Assembly (NCBI GenBank): GCA_004557645.1
Contig: SFGI01000009.1
Coordinates: forward strand, 1 to 57,577
Source of the DNA: [Eubacterium] saphenum
GTDB taxonomy: Bacteria > Bacillota > Clostridia > Lachnospirales > Anaerotignaceae
Reading direction: 5' to 3'
Length of the DNA stretch: 57,577 nucleotides
Position numbers and translations under genes: made by a program. Of this stretch, positions 51,210 to 57,577 are shown in pieces (positions within the stretch are counted from its first letter, which is position 1; every line of letters starts with the position of its first letter). The notes beneath the pieces are model-generated. The model searched no databases. It saw nothing but the letters and a program-made list of their open reading frames with translations, and had not been told where the DNA came from.

Positions 51210-52409
51210 ATGATCTGGTATCCATATGAACAGATGAAAACCATGAAAGCACCTTATGAGATCGTGGACGCAGAGGGGGTCTATTTATATACCAAGGAGC
51301 AAAAGCTGATCGATTCGGTGTCCTCCTGGTGGAGTGTCATCCATGGCTATAAGCACCCGGAACTGAATCGGGCTATCCTTTCTCAGGTGGAGAAATTTTC
51401 CCATGTAATGCTGGGCGGGCTGACCCATGAATCGGTGCAGAAGCTGTCGGAAAAACTGCAAAGCTTTTTGCCCGGCGATCTGGACTATTGTTTCTTTTCC
51501 GATTCCGGCAGCGTGGCGGTAGAGGTAGCCCTGAAAATGGCGCTGCAATACTATATGAATCGGGGAGAGGAACAGCGAACGATGATCCTTGCCCTGGAGC
51601 ATGCCTATCATGGGGATACCTTTAAGACCATGGAAGCCGGGGATGATGAGGACTATCACTTTGTTCTGAAAGCATACGGCTCCAGCAAATATGTGGTGCA
51701 TATCCCTACGGAAATCGAAGCACTGGAACAGGCCTTTGCCAAATATCACCACCGATTGAACTGCTTCATCGTGGAGCCGCTGCTACAGGGGGCAGGGGGC
51801 ATGCGGATGTATGATATCTCCTTCCTGAAGCGTGCCAGAGAGCTTTGTGATCAATATGGGGCGCTGCTGATCTTTGATGAGGTGGCAACAGGCTTTGGGC
51901 GGACGGGCAATCGATTTGTGGCGGATTTGGTCCTGCCGGATATTCTGGTGCTGGGAAAAGCATTGACGGGGGGATATATTGGCCATGCGGCAACGGTGGC
52001 AAATCATAAAGTATTCGAAGGCTTCTATGATGATGACCCTAATCATGCCTTGATGCACGGCCCTACCTTTATGGGCAATGCTCTGGCGTGCAGCGTGGCA
52101 CTGAAATCCATCGAGCTATTTGAAACGGAGGATTACATGGCGAAAATCCAAAGAATTGAGGAGATCACCCGACGGGAAATGGAAGGTTTTTCCGACCCTC
52201 GCATCCAGGAAGTCCGCATCATAGGTGGCTGTGTCTGCGTAGAGGTGAAGGATGCGGACACACTGAAAGGGTATCAGCAGTTTGCCTATGAACGGGGAGT
52301 GTTCAGCAGGCCCTTCCTGAAATACCTTTACGCCATGGTTCCTTATATCATCACGGAGGAAGAACTGGTCAAGGTGCTGGATACCATGAAAGCCTGGTTT
52401 GCCCGGTGA
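51210..52409 (+). CDS. bioA: Adenosylmethionine-8-amino-7-oxononanoate aminotransferase
   Basis: The 399-residue PLP aminotransferase is a little shorter than the usual 420-430. Motifs: SSWWSVIHGYKHPELNRAI, FFSDSGSVAVEVALKMALQY and LEHAYHGDTFKTM. GALLIFDEVATGFGRTG holds the cofactor Asp, and LGKALTGGY the PLP Lys. It makes DAPA from KAPA using SAM as amino donor. It is the last gene of birA-bioY-bioB-bioD-bioA. No bioF or bioW lies in the window, so the source of KAPA is not visible. Confidence 0.94.
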   Translation: MIWYPYEQMKTMKAPYEIVDAEGVYLYTKEQKLIDSVSSWWSVIHGYKHPELNRAILSQVEKFSHVMLGGLTHESVQKLSEKLQSFLPGDLDYCFFSDSGSVAVEVALKMALQYYMNRGEEQRTMILALEHAYHGDTFKTMEAGDDEDYHFVLKAYGSSKYVVHIPTEIEALEQAFAKYHHRLNCFIVEPLLQGAGGMRMYDISFLKRARELCDQYGALLIFDEVATGFGRTGNRFVADLVLPDILVLGKALTGGYIGHAATVANHKVFEGFYDDDPNHALMHGPTFMGNALACSVALKSIELFETEDYMAKIQRIEEITRREMEGFSDPRIQEVRIIGGCVCVEVKDADTLKGYQQFAYERGVFSRPFLKYLYAMVPYIITEEELVKVLDTMKAWFAR

Positions 52410-52436
52410 ATTTTTTTGGTAACCCCGAGGAAATCA

Positions 52437-52465
52437 TGGAAAAGGACGAAGCCCCATGCTATAAT
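52437..52465 (+). promoter_or_regulatory. Candidate promoter of the radical SAM gene
   Basis: TGGAAA (52437-52442), a 17-nt spacer and TATAAT (52460-52465) suggest separate transcription from the bio operon. No BirA-type dyad is present here. Confidence 0.55.
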
Positions 52466-52525
52466 ACAGACAGAATGCTTAAAATGAGCCCAAAAGAAAA
52501 ATCTGTATGAATTGAGGAGAGATAT

Positions 52526-53650
52526 ATGAAAATTTCGAAAAAAGACGCCCTGATGTGGTTTTCCTTTTTTGCCCAGCTGGATGAGGAAGAAGAACTGATG
52601 CCCAAGCAGATGGAACTGGTCTATGCCACCTTTGCCCAGATCGAAGATGCCATTGATGCCAGAAATGAAAAACTGATGGCGGAGATCAAAGGGCTGAAAT
52701 CTGTCGATGGCAGAACCTATTTTGTTGGTCCCGAGGAAAAATTCGCCAAGGGCTGCCGTTCCTGCATGACGGGGACAGGCCTGACTGCCATCCGCAAAAC
52801 AAACAAATGCAATATCCAGTGCAAATTCTGCTATAACTATGGGGAATTGGAGGATTGCATGCCCATCGGCGAAGGCTTGTGGGAGATCGGCGGCACGAAA
52901 TTCTACGAAAGGGATTTGGATCTGCTGCTTTCCATTCAGGAAAAACCTACAGGGATTTCCTATGTATATCTGGAACCCTTTATGGAAATTGAAAAATACT
53001 ATGGTATCATCAAGAAATTCCACGAAGCAGGTATTCATCAGCACATGTATACCAATGGTACCCTGGCAACGGAAGAAAACCTGAAAGCCCTGGGAGAAGC
53101 GGGGCTGGATGAGCTGCGCTTCAATCTGGGGGCGACCAATGCTTCCGACAAAGTCATCGAAGCCATTGCAACGGCGAAGAAATATATCAAATATGTGGGT
53201 ATCGAAACACCCATGACACCGGAATATTTCGAAGCATTTATGCAGAAAAAAGAGAAGATTCTTGCTACCGGCGTGGATTTCATGAACTGTGCAGAACTGC
53301 ATCTGAATAACAATAATATTTGGAACTATGAGGGCGAAAATATGTATGTGTATCGCCATGGCTATGTTTCTCCCATTTGGAGCCGTGAACTGACCTTCAA
53401 ACTGATGAAGATGGCGGATGAAGAGGGCTGGGATGTGGCTGTCCATGACTGTTCCAATCGTACCAAATTTGCCCGTGGGCTGAATATGAAGAGCAAGGAA
53501 GGCGGATGGTTTGGGGCCAGCGGCTATGGCTCTGAATTCAGCAGACCCCCCTTTGAAGCCTTCCTGCCTATCCTGCAGGATGAAAGCTTCCAGTTCTTAG
53601 AAGAAGAGGAACTGCCGGAAGGCTACCGCCCTGGGGAATTGTTCTTTTAA
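52526..53650 (+). CDS. Radical SAM protein of unknown function
   Basis: The 374-residue protein has the SAM-radical cluster motif CNIQCKFC near residue 95. A CRSC pair lies just before it near residue 78, and a further Cys in NCAELHLNNNNIWNYEGENM. A TIM-barrel-like body and a conserved MYTNGTLATEENLKALGEAG segment follow. No SPASM or TRAM domain is obvious. The N-terminal 70 residues are helical and acidic. It follows bioA by 116 nt with its own promoter. I cannot name its substrate; a link with biotin is possible only by position. Start ATG at 52526 with GAGGAG upstream. Confidence 0.85.
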   Translation: MKISKKDALMWFSFFAQLDEEEELMPKQMELVYATFAQIEDAIDARNEKLMAEIKGLKSVDGRTYFVGPEEKFAKGCRSCMTGTGLTAIRKTNKCNIQCKFCYNYGELEDCMPIGEGLWEIGGTKFYERDLDLLLSIQEKPTGISYVYLEPFMEIEKYYGIIKKFHEAGIHQHMYTNGTLATEENLKALGEAGLDELRFNLGATNASDKVIEAIATAKKYIKYVGIETPMTPEYFEAFMQKKEKILATGVDFMNCAELHLNNNNIWNYEGENMYVYRHGYVSPIWSRELTFKLMKMADEEGWDVAVHDCSNRTKFARGLNMKSKEGGWFGASGYGSEFSRPPFEAFLPILQDESFQFLEEEELPEGYRPGELFF

Positions 53651-53660
53651 GCAAACAAAA

Positions 53661-53696
53661 AGCACCTGATTCTGAAATCGGGTGCTAATTTTTTGC
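53661..53696. terminator. Terminator between the radical SAM and MBL-fold genes
   Basis: AGCACCTGATT (53661-53671) pairs with AATCGGGTGCT (53676-53686), with A residues upstream and six T residues downstream. It can serve both converging genes. Confidence 0.85.
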
Positions 53697-54584
53697 TTAT
53701 TCCGCAGTTTTTGTTTTCCAAAGCAGCATATTATCTTCTACATACACTTCCATTTTATCCTGATCCACCAGATAGGACAGATAAGAGCGGACAGTGCTGC
53801 CGATGAGGACATACTGGTTATAATCCATGGTCAGGTCAAACACTTCAAAGACCCGCTTCAAAATCTGCTCGAACTGCAGAGGTTCTGCGCAGATTTCCAT
53901 GATCTTGTCCAGAATTTCCAGCATCTTATTGCGGTTTGCCGCCACCAGAGGCTTGATATCTTCCATGGCTTCCGCATGGGCGGGGATGAATAGTTTGCCC
54001 TCCAGTTTTTCCACGAAATCCAGTGTTTCGAACTGGGCTGCCACATCATAGAAGAAGGACAGGTGATATTTGGAAATGATATTTTCCCCGAAAACGCAGT
54101 CCGCCAGGAAATAAACATCATCGGGGGTCTTTATGCCGATCATATCCCAGAAATGACCGGGCAGGCGGAAGTATTCCATGCCTTCAGGCAGTTTTGCTTC
54201 GGTGATATCCTGCCCTTTGGAAGGGGTCGCCATCAGAAATTTATTCCGCAGTTTTTTGAAAGGATAGCCGCCATAGAGGAAGGAAGGCTCCAGAATGGGG
54301 TTTTCCACCACAGCCACTTCCATGGGGGTGCTGTAAACAGCGCAGCCGAGGCGATTCTGCAGCAGGGTATTGCCGCCGTCGTGGTCGGCATTGGAGTGGG
54401 TATTGATGATGGCGGTCAGCTTCCAGCCCTGGGCATCCAAGATTTTCTGGATTTTTCTGCCGGCGTCCTTATCGTTGCCGCTGTCGATGAGCCACACATC
54501 GTCATCGCTGACGCAGTATACGCCGATTTTGGAAGGGGAGTTGATATAGTATGTATTTTCTGCTACCTGTACCAATTCGTACAT
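53697..54584 (-). CDS. MBL-fold metallo-hydrolase
   Basis: The 295-residue protein is a beta-lactamase-fold hydrolase: VWLIDSGNDKDAGRKIQKIL, then NTHSNADHDGG, and later LPGHFWDMIGI, FLADCVFG and IPAHAE. The metal motif is HxNxDH rather than the usual HxHxDH, so one ligand of the first metal is Asn. A C-terminal helical extension (residues 215-295) may be a winged helix involved in dimerisation. The ATG at 54584 has AAAGGAGG upstream. Substrate unknown; glyoxalase-like or thioesterase activity are possibilities. Confidence 0.88.
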   Translation of the reverse strand: MYELVQVAENTYYINSPSKIGVYCVSDDDVWLIDSGNDKDAGRKIQKILDAQGWKLTAIINTHSNADHDGGNTLLQNRLGCAVYSTPMEVAVVENPILEPSFLYGGYPFKKLRNKFLMATPSKGQDITEAKLPEGMEYFRLPGHFWDMIGIKTPDDVYFLADCVFGENIISKYHLSFFYDVAAQFETLDFVEKLEGKLFIPAHAEAMEDIKPLVAANRNKMLEILDKIMEICAEPLQFEQILKRVFEVFDLTMDYNQYVLIGSTVRSYLSYLVDQDKMEVYVEDNMLLWKTKTAE

Positions 54585-54605
54585 GGGCAAAACCTCCTTT
54601 GTTTC

Positions 54606-54780
54606 GTGGGCTCCGCGCCCACACCCCGCAAGGGACTTAGTCCCTTGACCCGATATACAAAAACTGCGTTTTTGTGGGGAATAAATATAACTGTCCGCAC
54701 ACAAAACGCAGTTTTGTGCAAATATAGGGGTGCAGGGGGATTATCTCTCTGCTAGGGTTTGGGACAACGTCCCAAGATTT
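54606..54780. repeat. Mosaic of five or more hairpins between aldolase and MBL genes
   Basis: On the plus strand: GTGGGC-TCCGC-GCCCAC, CAAGGGA-CTTAG-TCCCTTG, ACAAAAA-CTGCG-TTTTTGT, CACAAAA-CGCAG-TTTTGTG, GCAG/CTGC and TTGGGAC-AAC-GTCCCAA follow one after another. The third and fourth are inverted copies of each other and could also pair as one long stem. No open frame and no clear T-tract exist. It sits directly between a stop and a start codon on the minus strand. Confidence 0.7.
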
Positions 54781-55728
54781 TTAGTTCATAGAATCAGTAG
54801 AACCGATGACGTTTTTGATCTTGTCCTCTACCAGTTCCTGGATCAGGTTTCTGCCTGCGCCCAGATAGCCGCGGGGGTCGAAGGCAGCGGGATCATCGCC
54901 GAAGGATTTGCGGATCGCTGCTGTCAGGGCCAGTCTCAGGTCAGTATCCATGTTGATCTTGCAGACTGCCATAGAGGAAGCTTTCCGCAGCATTTCCGCG
55001 GGGATACCTTTTGCGCCTGCGATATTTCCGCCGTATTCGTTGCACATAGCAACACATTTCTGGTCAACGGAGGATGCGCCGTGCAGAACGATAGGGAAGT
55101 TATGGAAACCTGCTGCTTCCAGTTTTTCTGTGATGGTCGCCAGTCTGTCGAAGTCCAGCTTTGCTTCGCCTTTGAATTTGTATGCGCCGTGGCTTGTGCC
55201 GATGGCGATAGCCAGAGAGTCAACGCCTGTGCGTTTTACGAAATCCACCGCCTGGTCAGGGTCTGTATAGGTTGCGTTTGCAGCGTCAACCTTTACTTCG
55301 TCCTCTACGCCTGCCAGCTTGCCCAGTTCTGCTTCTACTACGATGCCTCTTTCATGGGCATATTCCACGATTTTCTTTGTCTGGGCAACGTTTTCTTCAT
55401 AGTCCAGATGAGAACCGTCGAACATAACGGAAGTGAAGCCATATTCGATACAGTCTTTGCAAACTTCGAAATCAGAGCCATGATCCAGATGCAGGGCAAT
55501 ATCCAGACCTGTTTCTTCGATGGCAGCATCTACCATTGCTTTCAGATATTTGGGATGGGCATATTTCAGCGCGGATTTGGAAACCTGCAGGATCACAGCG
55601 GAATTCTGCGCTTTTGCAGCCGCTACGACACCCTGGATGATCTCCATGTTATTGATGTTGAAAGCACCGATGGCATAGCCGCCTTCAAACGCTTTTTCAA
55701 ACATTTTTTTTGTTGTAACCAAAGCCAT
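54781..55728 (-). CDS. fba: Fructose-bisphosphate aldolase, class II
   Basis: The 315-residue protein is a class II zinc aldolase. GGYAIGAFNINNMEIIQGVV is the start; HLDHGSDFEVCKDCIEYGFT carries the zinc His and catalytic Asp. EAELGKLAGVEDE, LAIAIGTSHGAYKF and LHGASSV complete the site. It splits fructose 1,6-bisphosphate in glycolysis. I chose the ATG at 55728, with AGAGGTG upstream on the minus strand. Confidence 0.97.
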   Translation of the reverse strand: MALVTTKKMFEKAFEGGYAIGAFNINNMEIIQGVVAAAKAQNSAVILQVSKSALKYAHPKYLKAMVDAAIEETGLDIALHLDHGSDFEVCKDCIEYGFTSVMFDGSHLDYEENVAQTKKIVEYAHERGIVVEAELGKLAGVEDEVKVDAANATYTDPDQAVDFVKRTGVDSLAIAIGTSHGAYKFKGEAKLDFDRLATITEKLEAAGFHNFPIVLHGASSVDQKCVAMCNEYGGNIAGAKGIPAEMLRKASSMAVCKINMDTDLRLALTAAIRKSFGDDPAAFDPRGYLGAGRNLIQELVEDKIKNVIGSTDSMN

Positions 55729-55854
55729 ATAAAGACACCTCTCTTGTATTATTTTGGGTTTACTTTTAGCATTTCCGTATATTAGAATTATAATACGGCA
55801 ACGGATTTGTGACAAGGTATTTGCTGGGAAAAGATTTCGATGGGAGGATGAAAA

Positions 55855-56313
55855 ATGAGAGCGATTGTTACATTTTTTTCCATTTTAGGATTGGATTTGG
55901 GGACGAAGCACTGGGTGGAGCAAAAACTGCCCCTGAACCGGAAAAAAGAAATTGTCAAAAACCGTCTGTATTTCTGGCACATAAAAAACGGTGGTATGGC
56001 TTATAATAGATTCGACGGAAGGAGAAAGGGCATCCTGCTTTCCACAGGCGGGCTGCTGGCTGTTTACACCGGCCTGTTTTTCCGCATCCTGGGGGGAAAG
56101 GACGACCAGCGGATGGCACTGCCCCTGGCGGTGACCCTGGGCGGCGGCTATGCTAACTTTTGGGAACGGCTGAAAAAGGGAAATGTAACGGATTTTTTAT
56201 ATCTTCCCATCAAGGGAAAAAATGCTCCTATCTTCAATCTGGCGGATGTTGCCATCGTTTTTGGGGCAGCGTGGCTGACAATGCTTCCCTGCTTCAAAAA
56301 CAAGAAAAAATGA
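55855..56313 (+). CDS. Divergent signal peptidase II (LspA)-like membrane protein
   Basis: The 152-residue protein has four hydrophobic segments as in LspA. Aligned family landmarks: IKNGGMAYN for YNxGAAF, GYANFWERLKKGNVTDF for GNxxDRxxxGxVVDF, and IFNLADVAI for FNxADxAI. Both catalytic Asp residues (VTDF and LAD) and the key Asn are kept; the conserved Asp before Arg is Glu. LspA removes lipoprotein signal peptides in the membrane. Divergence suggests a second, specialised copy, but this cannot be shown from one window. GGGAGG precedes the ATG. Confidence 0.75.
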   Translation: MRAIVTFFSILGLDLGTKHWVEQKLPLNRKKEIVKNRLYFWHIKNGGMAYNRFDGRRKGILLSTGGLLAVYTGLFFRILGGKDDQRMALPLAVTLGGGYANFWERLKKGNVTDFLYLPIKGKNAPIFNLADVAIVFGAAWLTMLPCFKNKKK

Positions 56314-56321
56314 TTTTTATG

Positions 56322-56350
56322 TTGCCTAGTAAGGACAATTGTAGTATAAT
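56322..56350 (+). promoter_or_regulatory. Promoter of 6S RNA
   Basis: TTGCCT (56322-56327), a 17-nt spacer and TATAAT (56345-56350) place the transcript start near 56357. Confidence 0.78.
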
Positions 56351-56356
56351 CGACGT

Positions 56357-56550
56357 AAAGAATCCTGAAATGTTCGACAACTTGCCATATTTGAACCTAC
56401 ATTACTGACTCGGGACTCCTATACACGACAGATATGTCAGGCCCCAAGATAATTCCCTTTGGGCGGGGGAAGGCAGAGTCTGAAGTTGCGGAAACCCACC
56501 TGGCTTAGGCTAGGTGTCAAGAGGCAAGACCGGCATTTCGGGATGTTTTT
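56357..56550 (+). ncRNA. ssrS: 6S RNA
   Basis: The RNA of about 190 nt is closed by ATCCTGAAATG (56362-56372) pairing with CATTTCGGGAT (56534-56544). The next segment, TTCGACAACTTGCC, pairs with GGCAAGACCG and similar on the far side. The long imperfect rod has a large central bubble, as in Firmicutes 6S RNA, and ends in a T-tract. 6S RNA mimics an open promoter and holds sigma-A polymerase in stationary phase. It is preceded by a good promoter and contains no open frame. Identification is by structure and sequence memory. Confidence 0.85.
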
Positions 56551-56566
56551 TTGCAGAAAATAAGAA

Positions 56567-56596
56567 AACAGCTTCTTTTGGAGGCTGTTTTTTTAT
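56567..56596 (+). terminator. Terminator downstream of 6S RNA
   Basis: AACAGCTTC (56567-56575) pairs with GAGGCTGTT (56581-56589) and is followed by seven T residues. Confidence 0.8.
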
Positions 56597-56801
56597 GGAA
56601 AAAAGGGAAAATGGTGGTTTGAGTATAAAAATCAGTTGATTTTATGAAAAAAACAAAACATTTATAAAAAATAATTGGAAAAAAAGAACAAATTTACGAG
56701 AAAGTATGATATAATGATTGCGTCATCATGGGGGTACTTTGCATCAGGGTATTTCATACATGATGCAAAAATAATTTTACCTATACGAAAGGGGAATGAG
56801 T

Positions 56802-57577
56802 ATGAGAAAAAGAAGACTTTTGGCATGGCTCATGGCAATGGTAATGGCCATAGGGCTGATGCCGGCAACAGCGTTGGCGGATAGCAAAATTAATCCATCC
56901 GATTCAGAAAATTATACAAGTACAACGACAGTATATGAATTGGATTTGGATGACGATGATGCTTCAATCAACAAACATGTAGTACCTAGATATGTCTGGG
57001 AAAATAATGGAACTACCTATATTGCATTCCGGCATAATAATACTAGTCAGCCTTTTGAGAGTGCAGCGATTGAAAAAGAAAATGGTAAAGACCATGACAA
57101 ATGGGTAAGTACTTCCGATTTTACGTATACCTATAAATTAGTTATTAATGGAAAAGATTACAAAGCAAATGAAGGGGATTTCTGGGCAGTTGCAGCTTTT
57201 GCTGGAAACTTGGCAGATTTCATTGATGATGATGACGAAATGGATATTTCCTGGAAACCCAAGAATGGACAGGGATTTGGCGGTAAAGATGTCGATTTTG
57301 AACTGAAACCGGCTACTCCTGTTGAACCTCAAGTACCTACAGCACCTACTCAGCTGAATGTTGGTCTGGAAATCGTTTGTACCGACGAAGCGCATGAGCA
57401 TTCCGTTGAAACATTCGACTATACAATCGGTGACGTAGAAGGAAATGACCAGAATGGCTACCACGTAGCAGTAACATTGGATAATCCAAAAGCTTACTAT
57501 CCTGCTGGTCATGAGGCAGACGACAGCGAGAATGATGTTACAGAGCTCACATTTGATTGGGACGGAGAGAATTGGGT
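56802..57577 (+). CDS. Secreted protein, 3' end beyond the window
   Basis: The ATG at 56802 follows GAAAGGGGAATG. The first 258 residues start with a signal peptide (MRKRRLLAWLMAMVMAIGLM, cleavage after ALA near residue 26) much like that of the SLH protein at 13778. The mature part is acidic (LDLDDDD, DDDDE) and beta-rich, with no catalytic motif. A proline/threonine-rich linker (PATPVEPQVPTAPTQL) near residue 180 separates two domains. It may be a surface protein with repeats or an anchor beyond the edge, but this cannot be seen. TATAAT at about 56711-56716 may be its promoter. Confidence 0.85.
   Translation, partial: MRKRRLLAWLMAMVMAIGLMPATALADSKINPSDSENYTSTTTVYELDLDDDDASINKHVVPRYVWENNGTTYIAFRHNNTSQPFESAAIEKENGKDHDKWVSTSDFTYTYKLVINGKDYKANEGDFWAVAAFAGNLADFIDDDDEMDISWKPKNGQGFGGKDVDFELKPATPVEPQVPTAPTQLNVGLEIVCTDEAHEHSVETFDYTIGDVEGNDQNGYHVAVTLDNPKAYYPAGHEADDSENDVTELTFDWDGENW

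Noticed and set aside
54606..54780. A CRISPR array between fba and the MBL gene
   Set aside because: Hairpin units differ in sequence and length and have no regular repeat-spacer pattern.

Overview
The window looks like chromosomal DNA from an anaerobic Gram-positive bacterium of the class Clostridia, probably Lachnospirales; Anaerotignum-like is my guess and not proven. The reasons are a homodimer-type pyruvate:ferredoxin oxidoreductase, strong AGGAGG ribosome binding sites, a T-box leader, BioY/BirA biotin control, pyruvate kinase with the extra C-terminal PEP-utiliser domain, an SLH-anchored surface protein and a Firmicutes-type 6S RNA. There is no rRNA, tRNA, CRISPR array, phage or complete insertion sequence. 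The sequence is mostly ordinary chromosomal core and catabolic genes, with unusual structured repeats between them.

Layout. 1-6.07 kb: a divergent LysR regulator (cut by the window edge), an MFS carrier, a type I 3-dehydroquinase, and a three-part TRAP organic-acid transporter. 6.2-6.6 kb: a frameshifted remnant of a surface-protein gene. 6.6-13.5 kb: a sugar ABC transporter (ATPase, permease, binding lipoprotein), then a zinc polyol dehydrogenase and a xylulokinase, which together suggest uptake and use of xylitol or a related pentitol. 13.5-18.3 kb: cell-envelope genes (SLH protein, L,D-transpeptidase, membrane-anchored stalk-domain protein). 18.7-22.6 kb: pyruvate:ferredoxin oxidoreductase with its own promoter and long leader. 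22.7-26.3 kb: a barnase/barstar pair, then on the minus strand a T-box-controlled metY-metA operon for methionine synthesis by the acetyl route. 26.4-29.5 kb: a MacA/MacB-like export system. 29.7-36.5 kb: dnaE, the tryptophan-sensing RNA-binding protein TRAP (mtrB), pfkA and pyk. 37-41 kb: a DUF819 membrane protein, two tandem M19 dipeptidases and an opposing cupin-type regulator. 41.2-47.8 kb: housekeeping genes (yhbY, a frameshifted Mbeg1-like hydrolase, a nadD-yqeK fusion, rsfS, purC, an S1-domain protein, an RlmD-type methyltransferase). 47.9-52.4 kb: a BirA operator followed by birA-bioY-bioB-bioD-bioA. 52.5-57.6 kb: a radical SAM protein of unknown role, an MBL-fold hydrolase, class II aldolase, a divergent LspA-like protein, 6S RNA, and the start of another secreted protein.

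The most unusual feature is a family of about 130-165 nt multi-hairpin intergenic repeats, called R1 here (10567-10728, 39299-39427, and 25689-25853 on the minus strand). All three begin 7-8 nt after the T-tract of a Rho-independent terminator. All three point the same way relative to the next gene. Their stems keep pairing although the sequences differ, and one hairpin tip, TGCTTGCA, is invariant. A second family, R2 (36497-36668 and 45338-45465), also shows compensatory changes. Neither family is explained by the genes present.
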